Source: Pseudomonas paralcaligenes
GTDB taxonomy: Bacteria > Pseudomonadota > Gammaproteobacteria > Pseudomonadales > Pseudomonadaceae
Assembly (NCBI RefSeq): GCF_019655855.1
Contig: NZ_BPFX01000007.1
Location: forward strand, 248,001 to 312,000
DNA length: 64,000 bases
Reading direction: 5' to 3'
Each line of letters starts with the position of its first letter. The first letter of the stretch is position 1. Below are positions 50,598-59,215 of this stretch, in pieces. The translations under genes were made by a program, and so were the position numbers. The notes under the pieces were generated by a model. That model was not told the DNA's origin and did not search any database. It saw nothing but the letters and a program-made list of their open reading frames with translations.

Positions 50598-50894
50598 TCA
50601 GGTGAACAGCTGGTAGACCTTGGCACCCTGCTGGGACTGGTTGAGCTGGACCAGCTCGCTCGCCAGCCGGCGCTGCTCGGCCTGGCAGGTGGTCACCAGT
50701 TCGCGGTAGAGATCGAGCAGGGTCTGCATGCGGTCGCGCAGGAGGTCCTCGTCACGCACGGCCTCGACCATGGCCTCATCGACGGCCTGGCGGCACTGTA
50801 CGTCCAGTTCGCCGATGGCGCTCCAGTCCCGGCGCGAGAGCGCATCGCGCAATGCGTTGCCGGTGGCTTCGAGAAGCTGGACGGATGAACTCAT
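50598..50894 (-). CDS. fliT: Flagellar chaperone FliT-like protein
   Basis: 98 residues, all helical, with the FliT-like pattern LREALSRRDW-type N-terminal helix (ALRDALSRRDWSAIGELDVQCRQAVDEAM) and a long C-terminal helix. Position after fliD-fliS supports the FliD export chaperone role. FliT-type sequences are poorly conserved, so the call rests mainly on context and size. Confidence 0.78.
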   Translation of the reverse strand: MSSSVQLLEATGNALRDALSRRDWSAIGELDVQCRQAVDEAMVEAVRDEDLLRDRMQTLLDLYRELVTTCQAEQRRLASELVQLNQSQQGAKVYQLFT

Positions 50895-50910
50895 GGTACT
50901 TCCCCTTCAC

Positions 50911-51291
50911 TCAATGGCCGATGGCATCCCAGCCGGACTTCACATTGCGCAACAGACCCGCCACTTCGTCGATCATCTCGACGTCGTTGCCGATATTGGC
51001 CTCTACCAGGCGAGCGACCATGTATTCGTAGAGACGATCCAGGTTGGCGGCGACTTCGCCGCCCTGCTGCAGGTCCAGGCTCTCGCGCAGGCCGCCGATG
51101 ATACCAATAGCCTTGCCGATCATCTCGCCTTTCATGGCCTGCTGACCATGCTGCATAGCGCCCCTGGCCTGGGCCAAGCGGGACATGCCGCCTTCCATCA
51201 ACATCTGGATCAGTCGATGCGGACTGGCGTCGCCGATCTGGGACTGGGTATTGACGGTTTGATACTGCCGGAGGGCCGCCATCGCGTTCAT
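50911..51291 (-). CDS. fliS: Flagellin export chaperone FliS (first copy)
   Basis: 126 residues. The FliS pattern is complete: MAALRQYQTVNTQSQIGDASPHRLIQMLMEGGMSRLAQARGAM, then GLRESLDLQQGGEVAANLDRLYEYMVARL and LRNVKSGWDAIG. It binds the C-terminal flagellin helix before export. ATG 51291 has GGAG six bases upstream. A FliA-type promoter lies 37 bases before the start. Confidence 0.95.
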   Translation of the reverse strand: MNAMAALRQYQTVNTQSQIGDASPHRLIQMLMEGGMSRLAQARGAMQHGQQAMKGEMIGKAIGIIGGLRESLDLQQGGEVAANLDRLYEYMVARLVEANIGNDVEMIDEVAGLLRNVKSGWDAIGH

Positions 51292-51327
51292 GATTGCTCC
51301 ACTGAACATTGCCTGCATACATGATTT

Positions 51328-51354
51328 GTATCGGCAACGCGGCCCTCATCTTTA
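51328..51354 (-). promoter_or_regulatory. FliA (sigma-28) promoter upstream of fliS
   Basis: Minus strand TAAA-N15-GCCGATAC, matching the FliA consensus TAAA-N15-GCCGATAA. The downstream bases ACAAATCATG resemble those at the fliC promoter (ACAAACCATG). It would transcribe fliS-fliT apart from fliD. Confidence 0.8.
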
Positions 51355-51376
51355 GGGCCGGGTGAAGCAAATCGCG

Positions 51377-51772
51377 TCATTGCGCTCCGACAGCAGGCTC
51401 CACTTCCGGGCCGATGCCATCCCAGGCGGACTTCAGCTGGGTCAGCAGCTGCTGCACCTCGTCGAGGCTGCGCGGCGTGTCGTCGAGCGCGACGCCGGCC
51501 AGGCGCCGGGTCATGTAGTCGTACAGCGCATCGAGGTTCTCGGCGATCTCGCCACCGAGCTGCTTGTCCAGGCTGCCCTGGAGGACGCCGAGGATGGTGA
51601 TGGTGCTGCCGACCGCCAGGCCGCGGATCTCGGTATCGCCTTCCAGCAGGGCCTGGCGGGCCAGGAGGACGCGTTCCAGCGCGCCGTCGAGCAGCATCTG
51701 CACGGCGCGATAGGGACTGACTTCCTGGGCGGTCTTGACCTGCTTGTAGGTGTCGATGGGTTTCTTGCTCAT
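51377..51772 (-). CDS. FliS paralogue (second copy)
   Basis: 131 residues with the same FliS landmarks as the neighbour: [69 protein letters not shown] and [15 protein letters not shown]. It is more diverged at both ends. It starts three bases after the fliD stop, so it is probably co-transcribed with fliD. It may serve a different client from FliS. Confidence 0.9.
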   Translation of the reverse strand: MSKKPIDTYKQVKTAQEVSPYRAVQMLLDGALERVLLARQALLEGDTEIRGLAVGSTITILGVLQGSLDKQLGGEIAENLDALYDYMTRRLAGVALDDTPRSLDEVQQLLTQLKSAWDGIGPEVEPAVGAQ

Positions 51773-51775
51773 CGC

Positions 51776-53269
51776 TTACTTATCCTTCTTCACGAAGCCC
51801 GGGAGACTGGCGAGCTGGGTGCCCAGCGCCTCGCTGGTACGCGTCAGGTTGGCGACCAGGGTATCCAGTGCCGTGTACTGGGCGACCAGGCGTGTCTGCA
51901 TCTTCTCGATCCGTAGATTCAGCGCGGCACGCTGCTCATCGATGCTGGTGTGGGTGCTCTGCAGCCCGGTTTCACGCTGCTGGATCACACCGCCCGTCTT
52001 GATGTAACCGTCGACCGACTTGCTCAGGCGGCCCATGAGGCCGGCGTCGCCGGTGAGATAGCTGCCGACCTCACTGAAATTGCTGTCGATCGCCGCGGTG
52101 AGCTTGGCATCGTCGATGACCAGCGTCCCGCTGATGCCCGAACCACCACTGGTCTTCGGCACGAAGGTGGTGCTGATGCCAAGGTTCGCCAGGGCCTTGA
52201 TGTTACCCTCGCCGGTCATCGCCACCATTTCGTTGCGTATGCCCGCGATCACGTTGCGCACCGTCGAATCGCCCACCAGGGTGGCGGCCACCGGCTTCTT
52301 GTCCTCGCCCATGTCGACGACGGCGGTCAGCTCGGACGTGGTCTTGATCAAGGCGTTGTAGGCCTCGACGAATTTCTGCACGCTGCTCTTGATCCCGGCC
52401 TTGTCGACTCCGACGGTAACCGTGACGCTCTTGCCGTCGGCCAGGTCGGTGGCGGATTGCGCGCCTGCCAGATTGAGGGTCACGCCCTCGATCGCATCGG
52501 TCACGGTGTTGGAATCGCGGACCAGTTCCAGACCGTCGATGGTCAGCTTCGCCGACTTGGCGGTGTTGATCACGCCACCCGCGCCGGTGCTGGAGCTGGG
52601 AGGAAGGAAGGTGCCGGGCGAATCCGGATTGTCCGCAGCCTCGAAGTTCTGGGTGGTCAGCGCGTTGTCGCCGGAGGTCAAGCCGTCTTCGCTCACCTCG
52701 ACCTTGATATCGTTGCCCTCGCCCGACTTGGTCGAGCTGAGCACCAGGCGGGAGCCCGAAGAGTCGGAGATGATGGTGGCGCTGATGCCGCTGTCCTTTC
52801 CGGCTTCGTTGATCGCGTCGCGCATGCCGGCAAGGGTGTTGTTGGTGGAGTCGACATTCACGTTGATGCTGGTGGAGCCGGCGGAAATCTTCATGCTCCC
52901 GCTGTTGAACGTCGCGGTATTGCCACCCGACACCGATTGCAGCGCAACCTTGCTGCTCGTTGCCAGTTGCTTGATCTGAACGTCATACACACCGGCGGGC
53001 GCCGTGGTGTTGGCGGTTACCTTGAGCAGGCTGCTGTTGGAACTCGAGGCGGTACGCCCCTCGAACAACGAAGCCTTGTTGAGGCCATCGACGGCCGTCT
53101 TGAAGGTGCTCAGGGCATTCTTGAGGGAACCCAGGGCCGACAGACGCGCGGTGGTCTGCGACTCCAGTCGATCCAGCTGGTTGGTCTTGGGCGCCTTCTC
53201 GGCGTCGACAAGTGCCTTAACGATCGTGTCGATAGGAAGGTTGCTACCTACACCCAATATCCCAGCCAT
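51776..53269 (-). CDS. fliD: Flagellar filament cap FliD
   Basis: 497 residues. FliD N-terminal domain (GVGSNLPIDTIVKALVDAEKAPKTNQLDRLESQTTARLSALGSLKNAL) and C-terminal domain (LVIDDAKLTAAIDSNFSEVGSYLTGDAGLMGRLSKSVDGYI; QQRETGLQSTHTSIDEQRAALNLRIEKMQTRLVAQYTALDTLVANL) are complete; the Ser/Thr-rich middle is variable. It caps the filament and can act as a mucin adhesin in Pseudomonas. Confidence 0.96.
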   Translation of the reverse strand: MAGILGVGSNLPIDTIVKALVDAEKAPKTNQLDRLESQTTARLSALGSLKNALSTFKTAVDGLNKASLFEGRTASSSNSSLLKVTANTTAPAGVYDVQIKQLATSSKVALQSVSGGNTATFNSGSMKISAGSTSINVNVDSTNNTLAGMRDAINEAGKDSGISATIISDSSGSRLVLSSTKSGEGNDIKVEVSEDGLTSGDNALTTQNFEAADNPDSPGTFLPPSSSTGAGGVINTAKSAKLTIDGLELVRDSNTVTDAIEGVTLNLAGAQSATDLADGKSVTVTVGVDKAGIKSSVQKFVEAYNALIKTTSELTAVVDMGEDKKPVAATLVGDSTVRNVIAGIRNEMVAMTGEGNIKALANLGISTTFVPKTSGGSGISGTLVIDDAKLTAAIDSNFSEVGSYLTGDAGLMGRLSKSVDGYIKTGGVIQQRETGLQSTHTSIDEQRAALNLRIEKMQTRLVAQYTALDTLVANLTRTSEALGTQLASLPGFVKKDK

Positions 53270-53320
53270 GGTTCACCTCGCCAAAATAATGACTTCTTAA
53301 CGTCTATAGACCGTTAGAGA

Positions 53321-53336
53321 GTCAAAAGCCGTGCCA
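53321..53336 (-). promoter_or_regulatory. Sigma-54-like promoter of fliD (atypical -12)
   Basis: Minus strand TGGCAC-GGCTT-TTGAC: a full -24 element at the right spacing, but the -12 reads TTGAC, so the GC doublet is GA. It lies about 50 bases before fliD. RpoN control of fliD is known in P. aeruginosa; this site would be weaker than the fliE one. Confidence 0.5.
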
Positions 53337-53342
53337 ATCGCG

Positions 53343-53720
53343 TCAGGCTTCGGCTTTGAATAACAGACTCCTGACTTCCGAAAGATTCTCCGCCAGTTGC
53401 AGCGCTTCTTCGGAGGGAATTTGTCGGATCAGATCGCCGGAGCCCTGGTCGGTCACCTTGACCACCACGCGACCGCTACCCTCCTCCAGAGAGAAGTTGA
53501 TGTTGCGGCGAACCGACTGAACGAAATCCTGGATGGTCGCGACAGCCGCTTCCACGTCTTCGCGGGTGACCGCGGTCGACTCTTCCTCGGCAGCCTGGGA
53601 CGAAGCCCGCTCGCCGGTCACGGCCTTCTCGGAAGCCGGGCCGCCAGCAGGCGAGCGCTCGACTTTCGAGCCGCCGGGGGCAGCAGGGCTGAGTGCATTC
53701 TGAATTGAGCTGACGTCCAT
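53343..53720 (-). CDS. flaG: FlaG family protein
   Basis: 125 residues. Variable Ala/Ser/Glu-rich N-terminal half, then the FlaG core (ATIQDFVQSVRRNINFSLEEGSGRVVVKVTDQGSGDLIRQIPSEEALQLAENL). It affects filament length in polar flagellates. ATG 53720 has GAGGTG seven bases upstream; GTG 53729 is an alternative. It lies between fliC and fliD, its usual place. Confidence 0.92.
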   Translation of the reverse strand: MDVSSIQNALSPAAPGGSKVERSPAGGPASEKAVTGERASSQAAEEESTAVTREDVEAAVATIQDFVQSVRRNINFSLEEGSGRVVVKVTDQGSGDLIRQIPSEEALQLAENLSEVRSLLFKAEA

Positions 53721-53743
53721 TGCATTCACCTCACAATGAGGAA

Positions 53744-53772
53744 GCGGGGGAAAGGCCTGGCCTTTCCCCCGC
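53744..53772 (-). terminator. Terminator hairpin of fliC
   Basis: A perfect 14-bp inverted repeat (GCGGGGGAAAGGCC and its complement) around one base, 22 bases past the fliC stop. No strong T-run follows (TTCCTC), so it may mainly stabilise the abundant fliC mRNA. It also lies just upstream of the flaG start. Confidence 0.75.
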
Positions 53773-53794
53773 AGTCTACCTAATACCCCTTACC

Positions 53795-55303
53795 TTAGCC
53801 GAGGAGGCTGAGTACAGCCTGCGGCAGCTGGTTGGCCTGGGCCAGGATCGCGGTACCGGCTTGCTGCAGGATCTGATTCTTGGTCAGTTCCGAAGTCTCG
53901 GCAGCGAAGTCGGTGTCACGGATCCGGCTACGGGCGGCAGAGGAGTTCTCAGCGATGTTCTGCAGGTTCGAGATGGTGTTCTCGAAGCGGTTCTGCACGG
54001 CACCGAGCTGAGCACGCTGGCTGTCGATGTTGGAGATCGCGCCGTTGATGATACCCAGAGCCTTCTGAGCGCCACCGGCGGTGCTGATGTCGATGTCCTT
54101 CACCGAGTCCAGAGTACTGAACTTGTCGGCACCCAGGCCTGCGCTCATGCCGCGAACTTCGAAGGCATCGGCCGCTTCCAGCTGTACCTGGCCGTCTGCA
54201 CGGGCACCGGCACCGGCTGCGATGGACTGAGTACCACCCACGTTCTCGTCGCCGGCGAAGTTCTTCGCCTGCAGAGTAGCGGTGGCACCGCTGCCGCCCT
54301 GGTAGTTCTTGATGGCGATGGCGTCGCCGCGGGAGCTGACCAGTTCGATCTTGTCGCCTTTGGAGATCGCGGAGATGCCGGTTTTGCCGGTTTCCTTGTT
54401 GATCGCGTCGGCCAGAGCGCCCAGATCCTTGGTGTCGGTGATAACAGCGGAGATCACGGACTTGTCGGTATCCGAAGTGGTGCTGTTGGCGCCATACAGT
54501 TCGAAGGAGATGGTGCCGCTGGCCGAGACGGTGCCGAGCTCGGCAACGGTACGGGCGTTAGCGGTCACACCGGTTTCATCGCTCTTGGCGTTGACGGCGC
54601 GGGCGACTTCGCTCGCGGCGGCACCGCTGGCCGGGCCAGTGATGGTCACTACGCCACCGGAAGCGCCGGTGGTGAACTTCGACGAGATGTCGAAGGAAGT
54701 ATCGGAGTAGGCCGAAGTACCGTAGGCAGCCGCACCGCTGGCGCCGCTGGCGATGGTGCCAGCCGCACCACCGGAAGTGGTGACACGGTTGATACCGATA
54801 CGGTCGGTAGCGGCGGAGCCGATGGAGACGTTGATGGTCTCGTAGGCGTTGGCGCCGACCTGGAAGCTCTGGGAGCCGAAGGAGCCGTCGAGGATCTTGC
54901 GGCCACCGAAGCTGGTGGTATCGGAAATACGGTTCAGCTCTTGTTGCAGCTGGGAAACTTCGGACTGCAGGGCAGCACGCTCGGTGGCGCCGTTCGAGCC
55001 GTTGGCCGATTGCAGAGCCAGGTCACGCATACGCTGCAGGATGCCGGTGGACTGCTGCAGTGCACCTTCAGCGGTCTGCGCCAGGGAGATACCGTCGTTG
55101 GAGTTGCGGGTGGCAACGCCCAGGCCGGTGATCTGGCTGGTCAGACGGTTGGAGATCTGCAGGCCGGCGGCGTCGTCCTTCGCACTGTTGATGCGGAAGC
55201 CGGTGGACAGGCGCTGGAGGGAAGTATCCAGACCCTTGGACGAGGAGTTGAGGTTACGTTGGGTGTTGAGGGACGCAACGTTAGTGTTGACTGTAAGGGC
55301 CAT
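53795..55303 (-). CDS. fliC: Flagellin FliC
   Basis: 502 residues. Conserved D0/D1 ends: [17 protein letters not shown]...[23 protein letters not shown] and the C-terminal [65 protein letters not shown]. The centre (about 175-400) is variable and rich in Ser, Thr, Gly and Ala, the part exposed on the filament and glycosylated in other Pseudomonas. ATG 55303 has GGAGG seven bases upstream. It has a FliA promoter and a strong 3' hairpin. Confidence 0.98.
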   Translation of the reverse strand: MALTVNTNVASLNTQRNLNSSSKGLDTSLQRLSTGFRINSAKDDAAGLQISNRLTSQITGLGVATRNSNDGISLAQTAEGALQQSTGILQRMRDLALQSANGSNGATERAALQSEVSQLQQELNRISDTTSFGGRKILDGSFGSQSFQVGANAYETINVSIGSAATDRIGINRVTTSGGAAGTIASGASGAAAYGTSAYSDTSFDISSKFTTGASGGVVTITGPASGAAASEVARAVNAKSDETGVTANARTVAELGTVSASGTISFELYGANSTTSDTDKSVISAVITDTKDLGALADAINKETGKTGISAISKGDKIELVSSRGDAIAIKNYQGGSGATATLQAKNFAGDENVGGTQSIAAGAGARADGQVQLEAADAFEVRGMSAGLGADKFSTLDSVKDIDISTAGGAQKALGIINGAISNIDSQRAQLGAVQNRFENTISNLQNIAENSSAARSRIRDTDFAAETSELTKNQILQQAGTAILAQANQLPQAVLSLLG

Positions 55304-55398
55304 GGTATTGCCTCCAGATGACCTTAGAACCGTTTGTCTGAGCTTGCGAGCCAAGGGCCTGCATGCTCAGACGCCCAGAGAGATCGCATTCATGGTTT

Positions 55399-55425
55399 GT
55401 ATCGGCGTTGGTGGCGGGAGCTTTA
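55399..55425 (-). promoter_or_regulatory. FliA (sigma-28) promoter of fliC
   Basis: Minus strand TAAA-N15-GCCGATAC, with a run of nine A just upstream of the -35, like an UP element. It leaves a leader of nearly 90 bases before fliC. The rest of the 256-bp gap (55304-55559) holds only a stem-loop behind the glycosyltransferase gene. Confidence 0.92.
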
Positions 55426-55522
55426 GTTTTTTTTTCGAGGATTGTCGTGTGTTTTCTTTCCACCTGTGCCAACAAGGGCTTAGCACTGACAAGAAAACAT
55501 GACACGGAAATTTGACGCCTGA

Positions 55523-55548
55523 CCGGCGAGGCCCATGCCCCTCGCCGG
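55523..55548 (-). terminator. Stem-loop after the glycosyltransferase gene
   Basis: Minus strand CCGGCGAGG / CCTCGCCGG, 9-bp perfect stem with an 8-base loop, 11 bases past the stop. Only a weak T-run (AAATTTCC) follows. It separates the glycosylation genes from the fliC promoter. Confidence 0.55.
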
Positions 55549-55559
55549 CGCCCTTTCGA

Positions 55560-58500
55560 TCAGTCCGGCAGCCAGGCAGCACGCCATTGCGCCAGGTTGT
55601 CGCCGTCCAGCATCCAGTGCTTCATCACCTGCCGGCGCAGTTCGTCCCCCGCCAGCGCCGCCGCATCCAGGTCATGGATATGCATGCGGATGGCGTCGAC
55701 CCAGTCCCTGAAGCGGTTCTTCACCCGAGTCACCGGCAGATCGCCCTGGTAGCACACCAGGTCGCTGCACACCACGGGGAATCCGCAGGCGCCGTACTCG
55801 AGCAGGCGCAGGTTGCTCTTGCACTCGTTGAACAGGTTCTGCTCCACCGGAGCGATGGCAAGATCCAGGTTGAGGGCAGCCAGAGCGGCCGGGTAACGAT
55901 CTATATCGACACCGGCATGGATTTCCTTGACATAGGGCTGCAGCTTTTCCGGGCACATGCCGAAGAAGACCCACTCCACCTCGTCCGCCAGCTCCCGCAC
56001 CACGTCCAGCACCAATTCCAGGTCGCCGGTATGGCTGGCGCCACCGGCCCAGCCCACACGCGGCTTCCGACCCTGGCGGCGGGCGCCGTGCAGACCGCCC
56101 CACCAACCAACCGGCAAGCGGTTCTCGACCACCCGGATATCGTCGTGCAGCCCGGCGAAAGCATCCGCCAGTGGCTGGGTCGACACCACGAAGCGATCGA
56201 CGAAACCGAGGCCACGCCGCAGCGACTTGAGAATGTCCTTGGGCATGTGCTCGCGGTGGACGCTCTTCATCGGCAGGTTGGGCAGATAGTCATCCAGCTC
56301 GTAGACCTTGAACGCCCGCGAGAACGCCTTGATCCGGCGCATCGCCTCCAGGCGCTCGTCGCCGATCTGCCGCTGCAGCACGATGCTGTCCGGGTTGTAG
56401 CGTTCCAGGTCAACGACCTGCAGCAAACCCTCGGACAGCATGCCGTCCACCAGGCCGGCCTCCTTCATCGCGGCGAACGGCTTGATGATCCGGTAGTTGC
56501 CACAGCCCCAGGGGTCGGCCTGGTGGGCCAGCACGACGGGCAACGGTCGCCAGGACAACGGCCTCCAGCTGAGATTGCTGTCCATCTCCAGCTCGAATCC
56601 CTTGCCGCTGAGCGACAGACAGCGGTTGTACGCAGGGTCGTTCGCCAGTTGCGGCAACCAGCGCGCGTACAGCGCATCCTGTTCCAGGACCTCGCGCTGG
56701 CGGCGCGCCTCCAGCAGTTGCGGGTAGTTGCGACCACCCTCGCCCACCAGCACCGCATGGGGCGTCCAGACGGTCAGATAGCCCGCCTCGCGCACCTTGA
56801 GACACAGGTCGACATCATGGAAGGCGGTCTGGAACGCAGCCTCGTCCATGCCGCCGACTTCGTCGAACAGCGAACGCCGGATCATCAGGCAGGCTGCGGA
56901 GACGGCGCTGAAGTCCTGGTCGAGCTGCAGGCGCTGCATGTACCCGGCGGCCTCCATCGGCTCGTCGGCGAACGCCGGCGCCGCCGGGCCATTCAGGCCC
57001 AGGATCAGGCCAGCGCCGTGGACCCTGCCATCGGGATGGAGCAAACGCCCGCCCACCACGCCGACCTCGGGCCGCTGTGCATGGTTGAGCAGGTGTTCCA
57101 GCCAGTCCTCGCGCACCACCACGGTATCGCTGTCGAGCAGCAGCAGATACTCGCCACGCGCCGCCGCCGCGCCGAGGTTGGCGACGGCCGAGGCGTTGTA
57201 GGGGTGCGGATGGCGCAACACGCGAACCTTGTCGTCGCCCAGCGCCTCCACGCCGGCCAGCCAGGCCCGTCCGGCATCGCTGCTGCCGGCGGTGTCGACG
57301 ATCAGGAGTTCGTAGTGGCCGTAGCGGGTTTTCTCCAGCAGGCTGTCGACGCAGCGCTGCAGCGTCTCGAGGTGATCGTGCAGGGCAAGCACGATGGAGA
57401 CCGAGGGCTGCTGCGGATGGCCATAGTCGATGAGATAGCGACCCGGCATCGCCGAGCCGACATGCGCATCGGCATAGCCCCGAGCCTGCAGGTGGCGCTG
57501 GATGGCCGCCAGCTCGGCCGGGTTGTCCTGCAGCCTGGGGGCGTTGCCGGTGAGCAGCGGCTCGGGCACGTGCCCCAGGCCGACGATGCCGTCCTGTTCG
57601 ATCAGGCGCAGTAGCAGGTCCAGCTCCAGCGCACCGTCGCAGGCGGCGTCGAAACCGCCGTTCGCCAGGAACAGGTCGCGCCGGAACAGCCAGTGACGGG
57701 CCATGGCGGCCGGGAAGCTGAGCAGCATGTCGAGGTTGAACGCCGGGCGCAGCGCCGCGCCCAGGTTGCCCTTGCCGATGCGCTGCAGCTCGTCGCCATA
57801 GAGCGCGCGGCAATCGGGCGCGTCCATCAGTTCGAGGGCCACCCTCATCAGCCCGCTTGGGGTGAACTCCTCACCGGCCTCCACCAGCATCAGCCAGTCG
57901 AATGTCGAGGCGGCGACCGCCGCGTTGATCTGTGCGACGAGGCTGCCCGGTTCGATGCGAATGAAGTGCAGCTTGTCCTCTATGGAAGTCTGCGGCACCT
58001 CGGCGGTGGTGAAGGCGAGAATGCGCGTCGAGGCATAGAGGCTCCGCTCCAGGCTGAGGCTCTTGATGGTCGCCATCAGGCGTTCGGCGGCGCCCGCTTC
58101 GTCGATCACCACCAACCCGAAGCTGGGGCCGGCCTGCTGCTCCAGGCGCTGGCTGATCAGGGCGCTCTGGCGCTTGGTCGGCACCCGTTCCGCCAGCCAT
58201 TCCTGCAGCTGGTATCGACCGGCGTTGCCACGCCGCTCCCGGGCGGCCTCCTGGGTCACCTCGACGAAATGATCCAGCGCCGGCCAGAACTCGTTCTCCA
58301 GCCTCAGCCAGTTGTCGCGCGCCAGGGGCAAGGTGCGCCGCGCGCGCTCCAGTTCCTCCGGCGCGGTGCCCCAGGCGGCGCCGTGGCTCTGGGTCTCGTA
58401 CACACCGATCCTGGGAGCGCCCTCCTCCACGATCACCACGCAGAGGCAGCCACAGAGCACCGCTTCCGTGCCCAGCGCGGAGGAGCCGCCGCAATAGAAA

Positions 58501-59102
58501 ATCTCGCACTGCTGGAAGAGATCGGCCATGTCTTCCCAGGAGGAAGGCCAGTGCGGGGTGATCTCCACCGCATCGGGCGGCAGCAGCGACGGATCGATAT
58601 GCAGCTCGCCGCGCCGCCCCCGGTAGTAGCAGACCTTGCCCGGCACCCGCTTGCCAGGATCGTCCGGCAGGCGGAACACGCCCAGGTCGAACGGCGGCAG
58701 GAGCATCACCCGGTCATCCGGGATGCCGGGCATCAGCAGGTCCCGCGAATAGGCATACAGGATGTCGTCTTCGCCGAACGCGCCGCTGCCCTCGATGAAA
58801 CCCGGCCGGTTCAGGATGTAGCGCACGACCACGCCGCCCTTCAGGGGGTTGCCGTCGATCACTTCCGGGTACACCACGATGGGCTCCAGGCCCTGGGCGC
58901 GGTGCGCGTCGATGACCTCCTCGGTCAGCAGAGGCGTCATGAATTCGTCGCTGAGCACCCTGGCCGTCACATAGGCCTCGTACCCCGAGCGGATGAGGGC
59001 ATCGCAGAGCATGTGCATCACGCGGATGCCGGACGAACTGCGCCGGTAGTTCGGCGCATAGATGTAATACGGCTGCGGACGCGTGGAGAGGAGTTTACGC
59101 AT
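55560..59102 (-). CDS. fgtA: Large multi-domain glycosyltransferase, probable flagellin glycosyltransferase
   Basis: 1180 residues. Residues 1-300 resemble a GT4-type fold (YIYAPNYRRSSSGIRVMHMLCDALI; GTEAVLCGCLCVVIVEEGAPRIG). Residues 325-550 look like a degenerate GT2 unit (FDWLMLVEAGEEFTPSGL). Residues 565-800 are a clear GT2 domain with SVSIVLALHDHLETLQRCVDSLL, the DSD metal motif (about 657-659) and DVDLC. Residues 860-1180 form a GT1/GT4-like domain (WGCGNYRIIKPFAAM; RVGWAGGASHTGDLE; EYGACGFPVVCSD). It lies directly upstream of fliC, where P. aeruginosa has fgtA. ATG 59102 has GAGGTA; the frame is open upstream. Donor and acceptor sugars are unknown. Confidence 0.82.
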   Translation of the reverse strand: MRKLLSTRPQPYYIYAPNYRRSSSGIRVMHMLCDALIRSGYEAYVTARVLSDEFMTPLLTEEVIDAHRAQGLEPIVVYPEVIDGNPLKGGVVVRYILNRPGFIEGSGAFGEDDILYAYSRDLLMPGIPDDRVMLLPPFDLGVFRLPDDPGKRVPGKVCYYRGRRGELHIDPSLLPPDAVEITPHWPSSWEDMADLFQQCEIFYCGGSSALGTEAVLCGCLCVVIVEEGAPRIGVYETQSHGAAWGTAPEELERARRTLPLARDNWLRLENEFWPALDHFVEVTQEAARERRGNAGRYQLQEWLAERVPTKRQSALISQRLEQQAGPSFGLVVIDEAGAAERLMATIKSLSLERSLYASTRILAFTTAEVPQTSIEDKLHFIRIEPGSLVAQINAAVAASTFDWLMLVEAGEEFTPSGLMRVALELMDAPDCRALYGDELQRIGKGNLGAALRPAFNLDMLLSFPAAMARHWLFRRDLFLANGGFDAACDGALELDLLLRLIEQDGIVGLGHVPEPLLTGNAPRLQDNPAELAAIQRHLQARGYADAHVGSAMPGRYLIDYGHPQQPSVSIVLALHDHLETLQRCVDSLLEKTRYGHYELLIVDTAGSSDAGRAWLAGVEALGDDKVRVLRHPHPYNASAVANLGAAAARGEYLLLLDSDTVVVREDWLEHLLNHAQRPEVGVVGGRLLHPDGRVHGAGLILGLNGPAAPAFADEPMEAAGYMQRLQLDQDFSAVSAACLMIRRSLFDEVGGMDEAAFQTAFHDVDLCLKVREAGYLTVWTPHAVLVGEGGRNYPQLLEARRQREVLEQDALYARWLPQLANDPAYNRCLSLSGKGFELEMDSNLSWRPLSWRPLPVVLAHQADPWGCGNYRIIKPFAAMKEAGLVDGMLSEGLLQVVDLERYNPDSIVLQRQIGDERLEAMRRIKAFSRAFKVYELDDYLPNLPMKSVHREHMPKDILKSLRRGLGFVDRFVVSTQPLADAFAGLHDDIRVVENRLPVGWWGGLHGARRQGRKPRVGWAGGASHTGDLELVLDVVRELADEVEWVFFGMCPEKLQPYVKEIHAGVDIDRYPAALAALNLDLAIAPVEQNLFNECKSNLRLLEYGACGFPVVCSDLVCYQGDLPVTRVKNRFRDWVDAIRMHIHDLDAAALAGDELRRQVMKHWMLDGDNLAQWRAAWLPD

Positions 59103-59215
59103 AGCCTGTACCTCGGGCCTTCGAGCCGTGTCCGCGGATCTCGCGTGACAGCGGGTCGGGCCGCTCATGACCAATCAATGAAATGGACCGTTGCGCATGT
59201 CGGCGGACGATCCCT

